DNA of 64,000 bases from Lactuca virosa. Taxonomy: Eukaryota; Streptophyta; Magnoliopsida; Asterales; Asteraceae. The stretch covers positions 216,752,501-216,816,500 of the forward strand of contig CAKMRJ010005745.1 in the NCBI GenBank assembly GCA_928212115.1, given 5' to 3'. Under the pieces are notes generated by a model. It was not told where the DNA came from. It made no database searches and saw nothing but the letters and a program-made list of their open reading frames with translations. A program made the position numbers and the translations under genes. Shown here one piece after another: positions 20,645-32,839 of the stretch. Position 1 is the stretch's first letter; each line of letters starts with the position of its first letter.

Positions 20645-21407
20645 TGTTGGATAAGGTGTCTAAGTCCATAACTATTTCTGGTATGTACTTGACCCGACCG
20701 GGCAAGGTCCATTTGGGTTGCATGGCATCATGCATTTGGATAGACTAAATGAGAGAAATAACACTTGTGGTTTATTAATATATTATAAGTTCTAATATAT
20801 TAATAATATTATTTAATTAGTATTGATCAAGAACTAATCTAGAATTAATTAAGTGATCAAAAGGAGACTAATTAAATATATGGGTTGATTGTGTAAATCA
20901 TCCATACTTGTATAGTGGGCTAGATGCTCCATGGATTATCAAGTTGGGCTAAGGTCCGTAGGATGCTCCATGGGAGTTACAAACCCATGGGTCATGGAAA
21001 TGAAGAGCCATGTTACATTAGGGTTTACATGGTGTAACCCTAATGCAACACACTATATAAAGAACATGACATCCACCAAAATCGGCTACAAGAAGTTGCA
21101 AGAGGGCTAGGCCGATTTTCAAGTGTTCTACATATCTCTCAAAGTCATTCAAAAGCACTTGGTGTTGTGTGAAACATTTGAGGCATCAAACTTGGGGTGC
21201 TAGGCTCTCAAGGTTTTCCAAGGAATCAAATCAACTACAAGGTATGTAATTCTAGCCATCTTTTATGTTTAAAGTTCCCAATGTATGCTAGATAGGATTA
21301 TGAACCTTGGAAAAAGTATTTTGCATGTATTTTAGACAAACATAGATCCAAGGTTTTCTAGGGTTGCATGTACACTTAGGAGTGTTAGAAATGCTCAAAC
21401 CCCATCA
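20645..21407 (+). repeat. Copia 3' LTR
   Basis: 763 bases, TGTTGGATAAGG to AACCCCATCA. TATATAAAG at 21054. Just downstream, AAAATCGGC and GCCGATTTT can pair across about 30 bases (21079-21120). It aligns with the reverse complement of 62609-63375. Confidence 0.9.
21054..21062 (+). promoter_or_regulatory. TATA box of the copia LTR
   Basis: TATATAAAG about 410 bases into the LTR, after a duplicated 'ccctaatg' context. The reverse copy has TATATAAG at 62959-62966 (minus strand). Confidence 0.6.
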
Positions 21408-22354
21408 GTTGTACCATTTACACGGACCACAAGAGCTTGACGTACCTCATGGATCAATCAAATTTGAACATGAGGCAGCGTCAGTGGCTAGATGTGGTAA
21501 AGGATTACGACTGTGAGATCCTCTACCACCCGGGGAAGGCATATGTTGTGACCGATGCACTTAGCCGCAAGGCATTCACATCCCCGATTAGAGATATTTG
21601 GCTGAGGATGACAGTAGTGACTCCACTTCTGGAGAAGATCTGGAAGGCCCAGCAGGAGGCTATGAAGGAGGAACACTGGAAGAGTGAGCGTATCGTGGGC
21701 CAGATTTCCTCCTTCGACTATGATAGTCGCGGGCTGTTGACACTACACCACATAGTGTGGGTTCCATATATAGGTGGTGTGCGCCAGATCCTGATGGAGG
21801 AGGCGCACAAGTCCAGATTTTCCATCCATCCCGGGGCAACGAAGATGTATAGAGATCTTCGTCCTGATTACTGGTGGCCCTGCATGAAGTGGGATGTAGC
21901 CTGGTACGTTGAGAGGTGCTTGACCTGCAGGAAGGTCAAGGCAGAGAACCAGAGACCTCACGGCAAGATGCATCTGTTCGATATCCATGTGTGGAAATGG
22001 GAGGATATTACTATGGATTTCTTCACGAAACATCCCAGGACCGCACGGGGAGTGGATTCGATTTGGCTCACTGTGGATCGGTTGACCAAGAGTGACCATT
22101 TCATCCTGATCCAGGAGAGTATTTTGGCTGAGAAGCTGGCCGACATCTACATCAGAGAGGTAGTAGCTCGACACGGGGTACTAGTTTCCGTGATTTTTGA
22201 CCGAGACGTGCGATTTACTTCCAGATTCTGGAAGATATTTCATGACGAATTGGGTACTCGTCTGCATTTTAGCACGATTTTCACCTCCAGACGGATGGCC
22301 AGAGTGAGCGGACCATCCAGACCTTGGAGGACATGTTGCGGGCGGGCGTATTAG
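21408..22354 (+). pseudogene. Tekay-C RNase H tail and integrase core
   Basis: TDHKSL, NMRQRQWLDVVKDYDCEILY and HPGKAYVVTDALSRK mark RNase H; Thr stands where Ala is usual before DALSR. Integrase: FSIHPGATKMYRDLRPDYWW, CLTCRKVKAENQRPHGKM, ITMDFFTKHPRT with the first Asp, and VIFDRDVRFTSRFW with the second. A frame change near 22280 garbles the HPQTDGQSERT block, so the frame ends at 22354. Confidence 0.9.
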
Positions 22355-23080
22355 ACTTCGGTGGTAGCTGGGATACCTACCTTCCATTGGTAGAGTTTTC
22401 GTACAATAATAGCTACCACACCAGCATCGATCGTCCTCCCTTTGAGATGCTTTATGGGAGGAAGTGTAGAACCCCGATATGTTGGGATGAGGTTGGACAG
22501 AGGGTCATGGGGAGTACCGAAGTGGTACTCAAGACGACAGAGAGGATCCAGCACGTCCGAAGCAGGCTTCAGACTGCTCAGAGTCGGCAGAAAAGTCATG
22601 CCGACAAACGCTGTTCGGACCTAGAGTTTCAGGTAGGAGATATGGTTCTCCTGAAGGTATCACCTTGGAAAGGTGTCATCCGGTTCAGGAAGCGGGGAAA
22701 GTTGGGCCCCAGGTACATTGGTTCTTTCAGGGTTATAGCCCGAGTGGGCAAGGTGGCGTATAGGCTGGATCTACCAGCCGATCTTAGTTAGATCCACAGC
22801 ACATTTCATGTCTCCCAGCTACGGAAGTGCTTGGTAGATGACTCTGCAGTGGTGCCTCTAAAGGATATTCAGGTGGATGACATCCTGAACTACATCGAGC
22901 AACCATTAGCCATCCTCGACAGGAAGACGAAGGATATGAGAAACAAGAGGGTTAAGTTGTTGAAGGTGCAATGGCATCACCGCAAGGGTTCGTAATGGAC
23001 CTGGGAGACAGAGGACGGGATAAGGGAGCACTACCCAGAGTTATTCCCAAACGCATCAGACTTCGGGGACGAAGTCTAAA
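22324..23080 (+). pseudogene. Tekay-C integrase C-terminus with chromodomain, two stops
   Basis: Open to a TAG at 22789: EDMLRAGVLDFGGSWDTYLP, EFQVGDMVLLKVSPWKGVI, RYIGSFRVIARVG. In the same frame beyond the stop come TFHVSQLRKCLVDD and KLLKVQWHHRKGS, then a second stop (TAA, about 22994) where the chromodomain should read EWTWE, then REHYPELFPN to the end near 23080. Both stops break otherwise conserved sequence. Confidence 0.88.
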
Positions 23081-23096
23081 ATAAGTGGGGGAGATT

Positions 23097-25391
23097 TGTA
23101 ACGCCCGGATCCTGGTATGTATTTGTAAAAAAAATCAATTTTTCAAGGGGACTCCATGAGTTGGAGGCCCAAACTCGTTGAGTAGGAATGGAATTTGGAC
23201 GCTGGACTTGAAGTCTACTCGACGAGTTGAGAGACTCAACTCGACGAGTAGGGCTGCCAGAGTGAAACCCAAATTTTCAGGGTTTTTCACCCTATTTAAA
23301 CACTTTAACCTCCAAATTTTGGCCTCATTTGCAGCCTCCATTACCCCAAACCCTATCCATAAAACCCTAATCCAACTTTTGAGTGTTCTTATGCCATTTT
23401 GTGTATTCTTTGTGAAGTTGAAGAAGAGGATCCTTGAAGAAAGAGCAAGGACCTGAGGGAGGAGAGTAGATCCAGAAGTTGAGCTCCATTTCTTGTTCAA
23501 TAGAGGTAAAAAGCTCCTAACTTGTCCATTGTGTGCTTAGATCTCTTCATCTCCACTTTATTGAGTTTTTGGTCCAAGTAGCTTAGTCCCTGGGAAATGG
23601 ACATGCCAAGTGATTTACCTTTTAGATATGGGGTCTATAAGGGGTTTCATGGCATAAAGGTGCAAACTTTATGACCATGGAAGCCCCATGCAAGCTTTAA
23701 GGCGCATTTTGGCCTTTTAAGCCCCAAAAGGCCATGCATGGAAGGAAAGTATGAGACTTTACGTATTCATTTGGTGTCTAGGGCCTAGATCTTAGATTTC
23801 ATGCCCTGGTTTGGAGTATTATGGCTTTTGGACCAAGAACTAAGTCTTAAAGAACTAGGGTTTGATCTAAACCCATTAAGAAGGACTATTAACGGGTAAA
23901 ATTGGAAACTTTACCCTTAAAAGGGCATTTCCAGTAGGTAGATGAAGTATGGAGTTTTGATCTGAAGGATAGGAGCTTAATCTATTAAGATGGCTCAACA
24001 GACTGAAGAACTCGTCGAGTCCATAGAGGAACTCGGCGACTTGGGTTGGAATGTCCCGATTCTGTAAAAGGGAAATCTCGACGAGTTCAAGGATGACTCG
24101 ACGAGTAGAATGGGGAAAGTCCCGATATCATGGATACGAGGAACTCGATGAGTTGTGAAAGAACTCGGTGAGTTAGATCGAGATTTCTAGGGTCTTATGG
24201 ATCATGGTACTCGACGAGTTGATGGACCAACTCGGCGAGTTGAGTCAACCAGAATGTTTACTTTGACTTGGACTTTGACCAGAGTTTACCCTTAATGGGG
24301 TTATGATTATGAAAGAGTAATTAAAGGAGATTGTTATGTGTAGGAGTTTGAGAGGATTTGATTCCAGAGCCGAGGGCAGTTCAGCTACTACACGACATTG
24401 AGGTGAGTTATCTTCCAGTAGAAGTGGGTCGAAGGCACCAATGCCAACCCACTAGTAGTTGTTTGTAGTTGGGACGATTGTATTTATGATAATTGTCTGG
24501 TATGCCACTATCTTCTTTATGTGTTAGAATGCTATGATATTATGTGATAGTGGTAGGAGGGGTGAAATAGTCCTCGGTTACCGGTTGAAAGAGACCGAAG
24601 GGGTAGATAGTACCCATTTATGCCTAGCAGTATGTTTATGATATGTTATTATGTGGTAGTGGTAGGGGTGCAATAGTCCCCGTAACCGGTTGAGATAAAC
24701 TGGAGGGTAGGTCGGGCACCCAGATATGCCTGACAGGGGTAGGTCGGACACCCCGGTATGTCTGACAGGGGTAGGTTAAGCTCCTCGGTATGCTGAGCAG
24801 GGTAGGTCGGGCACCCGGATATGGCTGACAGTATGTTTATTGTATGTTATGTGGTATGATATACCTGACAGGAGTAGGTTGACAGGGGTAGGTCGGACAC
24901 CCTGGTATGTCTGACAGATATGCCTGACAAGGGTAGGTTGACAGGGGTAGGTCGGGCACCCAGATATGTCTGACAGGGGTAGGTCGGACACCTCGGTATG
25001 TCTGACAGGGGTAGGTTGAGCACCCCGGTATGCTGAGCAGGGTAGGTCGGGCACCCGGATATGGCTGACAGTATGTTTAATATATGTTATGTTGTATGAT
25101 GGGGGGAACTCACTAAGCTTTGTGCTTACGGTTTTCAGTTTTTGTTTTAGGTCCTTCTTCTTCGAAGGGAAAGGAGCCGATACGGTAGCACCGCATCACA
25201 CACATGATTTTCCGCATATGAGATTCTTGGGATTTGTACTCTAACATTATTATTATCTTATGACATGATTTTGAGACATATGATCTATGTTTTTTATGAA
25301 ATGAGATAACCTGATGATGTTTTCTATAATTTGTTTTATGAATTGTTAAATCAAAAATGAAATTTTTGGTCTTGAATTTTGGGATTTTACA
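23097..25391 (+). repeat. Tekay-C 3' LTR
   Basis: About 2,295 bases, TGTAACGCCCGGATCC to TGGGATTTTACA. Preceded by the purine tract GTGGGGGAGA. TATTTAAA at 23293. About 12 CTCGNCGAG-like palindromes (23155-23260 and 24010-24245), a few TTGAC motifs (24240-24290), a minisatellite (24690-25075) and the GAACTCACTAAGC motif at about 25106. Confidence 0.88.
24690..25075 (+). repeat. LTR minisatellite, about 31-base units
   Basis: Repeats of 'gtaggtcgg(g/a)cacc(c/t)', then 'atatg(c/t)ctgacag', with variants. A longer block (about 24760-24835) recurs almost unchanged at about 25000-25078, showing a higher-order duplication. It occupies the same LTR position as the hairpin minisatellite in Tekay-A. 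Confidence 0.8.
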
Positions 25392-26100
25392 TATACCTAA
25401 AAAGAAACTTTTGAGGTATATTTTTGTCCTATCACTCTTTACATATCCTTCTTTCATTTGAATGACACATGTTGAGTTATCTTCATAAATTAAAGTTGGA
25501 CCTTTATCTTTATATTGTCCACATGAAAACAAAACGATTTGTCTCATCAATCTTAACCATGTTCATTCTCTACTAGATTCATTTAGTGAAATTACTTCAA
25601 CATGATTTGAGGATGCGGTGACAAGTGTTTGCTTTTGAGAACGCCTGGAAATTGCGGTGCCTCTGTTCATGAATATGTATCTGGTTTTGAGATCTAGAAT
25701 TATGAGGATCAGATAAATAGTCTACATATGCATAACCAATCAAACCTTGTTTTGAATTGTTAGGATAAAATAACCGTAAATTAGTAGTCCCTCGAAGGTA
25801 TAGAAAAATATGTTTGATCCCATTCCAATGTCTTCTTGTTGGGGATGAACTGAACCTTGCTAGCAAGTTTACAACAAAAGAAATGTCGGGTCTAGTACAA
25901 TTGGTAAGATACATAAGAGCCCCAATTACATTAGGATATGGTACGTTTGGACCAAGAAATTCTTGATTTTCTTCGCATGGATGAAATGGATCTTTGTCAA
26001 CATTTAATGATCTAACAACCATTGGGGTGCTTAAAGGATTGGCATTGGCCATATTGAAACGTTTCAAGACCCTTTCTCTCTAATTTGATTGATGCACAAG
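25392..26100 (-). pseudogene. Copia RT C-terminus and RNase H
   Basis: 25597-26067 reads NANPLSTPMVVRSLNVDKDP, IGALMYLTNCTRPDISFVVN and LRLFYPNNSKQGLIGYAYVDY, the copia connection and start of RNase H, where the usual SDAD-type motif reads YVDY. RNase H continues in the frame ending at 25113 with LIYEDNSTCVIQMKEGYVKS, which runs into Tekay-C LTR sequence at 25391; that frame's last 90 residues are not copia. Confidence 0.85.
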
Positions 26101-26727
26101 TATCCCGTTAGGCATATGCTCAATTTGAAAACCAAGACAATATTTCTTTTTCCCAAGGTCATTCATTTCAAAAAAATTCTTTAAAATTTCAACGACTTCA
26201 AGGATTTCTTTATTTGTTCCAATGATGTTTAGATCATCAGCAAAGAGAGCTATGATCACATACCTGGTTGTTGTTTTCTAAATAAATATGCATGGACAAA
26301 TAGTGTTATTTTTATAACCTTTATCAATCAAATAATCAATTAAACGATTGTACGACATGAGTCCAAATTGCTTTAACTCATACAAGGATTTTTATAGTTT
26401 TATAGAATACATTTCTTTGGGTTTTGCACTTAATGCTTCAGGCATTTTAAATCCCTCAGGGATTTTCATATAGATATCACTATCAAGTGATCCATACAAG
26501 TAAGATGTAACAACATCCATAAGATGCATCTCTAAATTTTCAGAGACTACTAAGGTGATTAAATATCGAAAACTGGTTGCATCCATTACCGGAGAATAAG
26601 TTTCCTCATAATCAATTACAGGTCTTTGAGAGAAACCTTGAGCCACATGCCTAGCCTTGTATCTTACAATTTCGTATTTCTCATTTATTTTTTGTACGAA
26701 GATCCATTTATACCCTAGTGGTTTCAC
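26101..26727 (-). pseudogene. Copia reverse transcriptase, N-terminal half and degraded palm
   Basis: 26392-26727 reads GYKWIFVQKINEKYEIVRYK, ARHVAQGFSQRPVIDYEETY and SPVMDATSFRYLITLVV, then MDVVTSYLYGSLDSDIYMKI; copia normally has MDVVTAYLYG here. The YVDDL region lies around 26225-26290 but is out of frame. Several stops. Confidence 0.88.
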
Positions 26728-27312
26728 AACTCTAGGTATGAGGATAATGGCCCTAAAAACCTTTCTCTCATTAAGAGAATTAAATTAACTTGCATAGCCT
26801 CCTTCTACTTAGCCCAATCATTTCTTCTTTGACATTAATGATAGATTGTGGTTCGGGATCATCGTTCGTAATATCACATGCAATTGAATAAGAAAATATT
26901 GCACTTATATTATCAGTTTCATATTAGTCGCATATTCTATTTGTTTGATGATAATTTAGTGTCGCATCTTCCTTTCCTGGGGGAATTTTGATATTTCGTG
27001 TTTCTCCAGGAACACTTTCTTCATGATTTTGTGCATACTCCTCTTCTTTTTCATGGGTTCTTATCCTTAGACCCGAATGGCCTTCCACGCTTTAGGAGTG
27101 TTTTAGACTTTTTAGTGACTTTATCATTATATTGTCCATATGGAATTTCAATTCGATCTGGAACATTGACAGCTGGTATATATGATTTAGTAACCCTTTT
27201 TGTGTGAGTAAATGCATCAGGAAGTTGATTTGTCATTTCTTGGAAATGCATTATCTTTTGAACTTCCATTTCACATTGCTTTGTGCAAGGGTCAAGATAT
27301 GATAAAGATGGC

Positions 27313-28138
27313 TCATGCCATGAAACATCCTTTTCTAGAATCTTCTTTTCTCCCCCCAAATGATGGGAAATTTACCTCATCAAATTGGCAATCTTCTAGG
27401 TGTGCTGTAAAAACATCACATGTTAAAGGTTCATGATATCTTATAATAGAGATTGACTTATAACCAACATATATTCCCAACCTTCTTTGAGGAACAAATT
27501 TTGTACGTTGTGGTGGTGCAATGGGTACATATACTGCACACCCCAAAATTCTCAGATATAATATATTTGGCTCTTGACCAAAAGAAAGTTGTAGGGGAGA
27601 ATATACATGATATGAACTTGCTCTCATGCGCATTAATATTCCAACATGTAAGATTGCATGGCCCCAAACAGTAACAAGAAGTTTGGTCCTCATTATCAAT
27701 GGTCTAGCTATTAGCTGAAGACGTTTAATCAATGATTCAACTAAACCATTTTTTGTATGTATAGGAACAACTGGATGCTCAACAACAATTTGCATAGACA
27801 TATAATAATCATTAAATGTCTGTGAAGTAAATTCACCAGCATTATCAAGTCTCACTATTTTGATATTATAATCTGGGAAATGTGCCCTTGACTTAATAAT
27901 TTGAGCAAGAACCTTTGCAAATGCCATATTACGAGCTGATAATGGGTAAGCATGAGACCATTTGGTGGATTTATCTAGACCATTTGGTGGATGCATCTAT
28001 TAGGACCATAAAGTATCTAAATGGTCCAGATGGTGGATGAATTGGTCCACATATATCACCTTGAATTCTTTGAAGAAATCTAGGTGACTCCCTTTTAATT
28101 TTCATTAGAGAATGTTTTATAACTTTCTAAAGGGACAA
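27313..28138 (-). pseudogene. Copia integrase core
   Basis: 227 codons (27313-27996). STKWSHAYPLSARNMAFAKV precedes IVRLDNAGEFTSQTFNDYY, which carries the second catalytic Asp. HTKNGLVESLIKRLQLIARP holds the catalytic Glu region, altered from the usual QNGLAE. GCAVYVPIAPPQRTKF and GIYVGYKS follow. Upstream (28000-28138) the zinc-finger approach is present but out of frame. Confidence 0.88.
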
Positions 28139-28330
28139 CATGCAAGGCCGGTGGTGAAGGGGGCAAGAAGGGCCAGTGCACAGGGCCTAGTTTTTTAAGG
28201 GGCCCAAATTTTTTTTTAGTATATTTAATTGCAGCTTTAATTTTTATGCAGCCCAAATCCTGATAGTCCATTAGTCCTGATCGAGAATGCTTCAGCGAGA
28301 AGGGAGCGCATATGTGATCTGTGCATCGCA
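28139..28330 (+). mobile_element. Possible terminus of a hAT-like DNA transposon
   Basis: Copia homology stops at about 28138 and gives way to 'ggccggtggtgaaggggg', 'gggcctag' and 'aaggggcccaaattttt'. From memory, this resembles the ends of plant hAT-like elements encoding TTF-type zinc-finger proteins. No matching inverted end or duplication was found, so the element's extent is unknown. Confidence 0.35.
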
Positions 28331-30865
28331 GAATACCCGATTGCAACAATCCGGTAAAAGCATTGATCATTCACGGTTCATCAATCATCGTCGATCGAGG
28401 ATGATTCATCAGGCAGCAACCATTCAGCCTTCAGCGACAACCCTTCAAGCACTCATTTGATTATTTGTATTTTGAATCAAGAATCATTATCAGTTTATCA
28501 GGTAATCGATTATCAATTTATCATAGGTTATTCAGTTTAATAGTTTATAACTGAATGATGAACTTGAATCATTACAGAAATCAGTAATACAAATCAGAAT
28601 GTTGAACTTGAATCATTACTAGTTTATCAGTTTATCATAATCCAGTTGAAATTGAATGTTGTTTACTTGTTTATCTGATTGACTGATTTAATGTTGAAAT
28701 TATGTTGAAATCAGATTATCTGATTGAATGTTGAAATGTTGAAATTTGGCTCCAGCTTTGATTTCTGTTTGACCTCTTTGACTAATTTGTTTGTTTGTTT
28801 TTTTTTTCTGGAATATGTATATAGTTGAGTATTATTAAAAACAATCAAGGTAGTATTGCATTGTGAAATACTATGCAAATGATATATGGTATACTACTTC
28901 TAGTTTGAGAAGGACAATTGGGAATTGTTTATAGTTATGACAACTTCAAAGGGTATTGCTTTACTAAAAATTGAATCAGTCATCAATAAACCCAATCAAA
29001 TGGCAAATTAAAGTTGTCAATTGTATATCAATATATCATGTTTATTATCTTTTAGATCTGCTCACTAATGGGTTTTGAAAATTTATTCATTCTGTTAATT
29101 ACTTACTTGATTGGAGGTTATACACAAATTTTAGGTACAAGACATTCTGATTTTATTTGTTATTATAATTATTTATAACTATATATATGTTGGTTCAACC
29201 CATAGAACATGAAAAAGCTTTTATGTATTCATTATCTCTCGTGTTATGATTTTTTCCTTGTTTTTTTATTTTTAGTTTTTTCTTGGTCCACCCTTTTTTT
29301 ATTATGTTTTTTTTGAGGTTTTTACATATAGATAAAAGACTAAGTAACTAAGACTTTATTCATTTTGTTTCTTTAGGTCACTGAAGATGCAACATTATCC
29401 TCCAAACCATGTTGGTTGCCGGTAAGTTTTTTCTAACTTATGTGGATGAGTTTCTCTATGTGAACCTCACAATGTTAATGTCTGGTTTACACCATACTTG
29501 AATAAAATAATAAAATAAACCAAGTAAAGAAACTCAAATATAGTTTTGCAACTAAAATATATCGAAATAATATCAAATTTTCGTATATCATTCCCGACTT
29601 TAATATATTAAAATACTATTATAATTTCTAAATATTGTGATTCAAGAAATTGGAAGTATTAGATTACACTTGCGATATGTTTCAATGTGTTCAAATTTTC
29701 GATATGTTTCAATGTATTTTATAGTTTCACTCATTGTCTTGGCATGAGTAATCGCTATGCACTATTTTACGTTTTTATAGTAACCTACACTTATAGATTA
29801 CTTGTGGATCATGTCACGAGTAATTATAAGATAGTAACATCTTGTATCTGTAAAAGTAAGATACATGGACAATTAATCTGTAGTGTGGTATACCTTGACA
29901 TTCTCCAACATTGTTCGTAACAGTCAGCCATACATGTCATGGGCATGTGTAATATAATAAGTGCGTGAGATATATATTCAATCAATGTTTATTTCTTCAT
30001 TAGTCCATATTTAGAAAAATGATATCCATTACCCCTTGATGATTTAGTTTCGACACTAAAATGCGTGACCATGCTTAGGCTTATTTAATATTTGATCAGT
30101 TTTGTAGTTATATTGTGGTCACTATGAATTTCAACCGGGAAACATATTTTGAGTGTTTTGAAATTTAAACTACTCCATGTCTCTTGTCTATAAATGAATG
30201 GATACCAAAACACTTACTAGGTTTGTTTCATACCTTTTAGGTTTTGAAATATGATACTTTTCATGAGATGGCATACCCTATGTTGGTGATGTATTTATAT
30301 ATACTGAACCATAATGAGTATTAATATACACTTGTTGTACCATTTGCAAATGGAATTCTTTTATATATATGTCCACCGATATAACAAGTTGGTGACACTC
30401 TTAATATACACATGCCTATTGGGTTAAGCACAAAACACGATTCTAGATTGAAATAGCAAGATCTCTCTATTCTAAAATTGAGGAATTAATGTTTGCCATA
30501 TGTCTTCTCTTTGTCTCACTAGTAAAATTGAGGGATTAATTTGTAGTTCGTTTGAATTGTATAAGATCTCTCTATTCTAATAGAATAATCAATGTCGCTG
30601 TATGTCTTCTCCTAGTCTCATTTAACCTAAAAATTAAATTACCAACTTACTATTATCTTCCTAATTAATGGGGATATATTATAATAATATACCTCAAATT
30701 GAAGAGATGGTTGTGGTATTCAATTTAAAATCCCTAATATTTTGCCCTTTTCCATATAAGATTTAATTTTGAATCATGTTTTTAATATAATGTAATTAAT
30801 GCATTAATTATTAGAAATTGTATCTTATTATTTAAAATGATCAATGAAATAAATATCTTTTTTTT
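28331..30865. other. AT-rich spacer, no gene recognised
   Basis: Contains short degenerate repeats of 'tgaacttgaatcattac' and 'gattgaatgttgaaa' (28540-28750). An isolated exon-like block at 29379-29421 is flanked by TTTCTTTAG and GTAAGT but encodes no recognisable peptide. Nothing else is supported. Confidence 0.5.
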
Positions 30866-30874
30866 ATCGACTTA

Positions 30875-31133
30875 GGGTTAATTTTATAAAAGACCTTACA
30901 TTTTGTGTTTTTTTCCAGATTAAACCTCAACTTTTTTTTTCATAAAAAAAACCTTGTATTTTTTCCATTTTTACCACTCTTGGCCCTTATTTTTCTCTAA
31001 AAAAATTGTAAAATGTAAGGATTTTTTCGAAAAAGAAAACTAAAAAAATTGAGAATATTTTTGAAAACATTTAGAAGGTTGAGGGGTTTTTTTTTTGAGA
31101 AAAAGACAGTTGAGGGTTTTTCAGGAAAAAATG

Positions 31134-31198
<65 letters not shown>

Positions 31199-31274
31199 TT
31201 TTTCATTAAAAAAATAAAGATGAGGTTTAATCCGGAAAAAACACAAAATATAAAATATTTTATAAGATTAACCC
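30875..31274. mobile_element. Mutator-like MITE with a (TA)n core
   Basis: Long inverted repeats: GGGTTAATTTTATAAAAGAC on the left, and a right end whose reverse complement starts GGGTTAATCTTATAAAAT. Both continue through TTTTGTGTTTTTTCC(A/G)GATTAA. Flanks ATCGACTTA (30866-30874) and ATCAATTTA (31275-31283) match at 7 of 9 positions, as an aged 9-bp Mutator-type duplication would. A pure (TA)n tract occupies 31137-31194. Confidence 0.65.
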
Positions 31275-31380
31275 ATCAATTTACTATTAGATAACCACTT
31301 CATACAATCATGAATAATTTGGAGAGTTAATTAATTAAAATAAATCCAATCTTTAGAATACATAAGAAAATAGATAAAAT

Positions 31381-31405
31381 TATATATATATATATATATA
31401 TATAT
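31381..31405. repeat. (TA)n microsatellite
   Basis: Uninterrupted TA dinucleotides next to AT-rich unique sequence. Confidence 0.95.
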
Positions 31406-31848
31406 TATGAGGTGGGAGAAACTTAATTGAAAATGTGTGACCAATTGAAAATGAATTCATGGTTTTATGTCTTCCATAAAAAGGTATTCAAATTTAAAAT
31501 GTAAATATAATCAAAACTGGGTAGGCAATTATTTTAATTTTTTTTATTTTCAAGAACATTGTTAGAAAAAAAAACAAAAGACTTGACATGAATTTATAAT
31601 TGGATAGATTTGTTATACTACATTGTTATAAATGGAAAGAAATGAAAATAAAAAACTATAAAAATAAAATAAAATTTGATCTATTGATTTATATTCGTGA
31701 TTTTTTGTATGTATTCATGATTTTTTGTTTTGCAGATATACTTCTTTATTTAACATTACAATAATGCATGAATAGTACGGTTATAATACATATTTATACA
31801 TAACATTATGGTTTGAATGTAAAAACATTGTATTTATAAAAAATATGG

Positions 31849-31850
<2 letters not shown>

Positions 31851-31922
<72 letters not shown>
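31851..31922. repeat. Compound (AT)n(GT)n microsatellite
   Basis: About 48 bases of AT followed by about 24 bases of GT. The surrounding 31275-32839 is AT-rich with no gene recognised. Confidence 0.95.
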
Positions 31923-31923
<1 letters not shown>

Positions 31924-32839
31924 GTTGTGTGTGTATGCGCATACGGTTGCAAATGTAAAAAAAAAATATTTATACGGTTTCAAATTGAACAAAAAAATGA
32001 TGTCCGATTTGAAACAAAAAAATGAGGTTACGTCATCAAAACTGTACAAAATTGGAAAAAATGATAATCAATTTGGATAAAAAAAAAAAGTAGGTGTTAA
32101 AACAGAAAAAAAAATAAAAACATAGTGTTAGAATTGAAAAAAGTAAAAATTATGTGTCTTTTGTAACATTTTTTTCAATTTGACAAATCAACATAGCATG
32201 TCAATATGTTACGTCTTCAAAAAACTAACACATCATCATGTCACGTCAGTAGACAACACAATTTGACCGGTAAATTTGTCAGAATTGTAACTAATTATAA
32301 AACATTGTGTCAAATTTAAAATAAATAATAAATTATCAGATTAAAATTTTAATGTAAATTTAGTGGATTTTCTGTTATTTTCATTTTATTTATTTAATTC
32401 TTGGAAGAAGGTTTTGGGGATACGATAGCAGTAGGGACTCTATTTTAGGTTATAATCTATCTTTTAGTTTTCAGAAGGTAGAATGTTTTCTTTTTATTTG
32501 TGATCCTTCTATGAATCATTGTGTTTTTATTGTTTATAATTATTATGAAGATCTAATAGTAACTTCGAAAAATATAATTATTTCAACTATCTAACATTGT
32601 TTTTATTTTTTAAATTGTTTAACTTATTTTTAATTATTGTTATTTTTAGGTATTTTCAAAATTACATTTTTAAAAGTTATAATGTTTATCAAAAATAGTT
32701 TTTGGATAAATTTTAAGTTATTTTGGAAATACAATTTAAATTTTATATTTTACTGTAGGAATTCAAATTCCTTAAAAATGATGATGAATGTTAACATGTC
32801 ATTTTCCTTCTTTTTCCCCTGCTAGAGAGCTCTAGCGAT

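Larger units (their letters stand above)
19228..21407 (+). mobile_element. Copia element on +, 3' portion (RNase H to 3' LTR)
   Basis: Starts inside RNase H at the Tekay-A insertion point and runs through the 3' untranslated region and purine tract to a complete LTR (20645-21407). It is inserted in Tekay-C RNase H; the right flank is GTTGT. The 5' half lies left of the window or has been lost. The - copia at 62609 onward belongs to the same family by LTR and 3' region. Confidence 0.9.
21408..25391 (+). mobile_element. Tekay-C: chromovirus 3' portion (RNase H to 3' LTR)
   Basis: A chromovirus related to Tekay-A, truncated on the left by the + copia. RNase H tail, integrase, chromodomain, purine tract (23081-23096), then an LTR 23097-25391. 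Its right flank (TATAC) is copia RNase H on -, so it is inserted in that copia. Its LTR differs from Tekay-A beyond shared motifs, so it is a separate family. Confidence 0.9.
25392..28138 (-). mobile_element. Copia element on -, decayed internal region
   Basis: Reading right to left: integrase finger remnant (to 28138), integrase core, RT, RT/RNase H. It is cut on the left in RNase H by Tekay-C and on the right, in the zinc finger before integrase, by an unrelated DNA-transposon-like end. No LTR is in the window. It is the oldest layer of the left nest by position. Confidence 0.85.

Noticed and set aside
24776..25054. Frame with repeated PDLPCSAYRGA peptides
   Set aside because: Translation of the Tekay-C LTR minisatellite.
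24660..25080. Regularly spaced repeats considered as a CRISPR-like array
   Set aside because: No unique spacers, variable units, inside a plant LTR.
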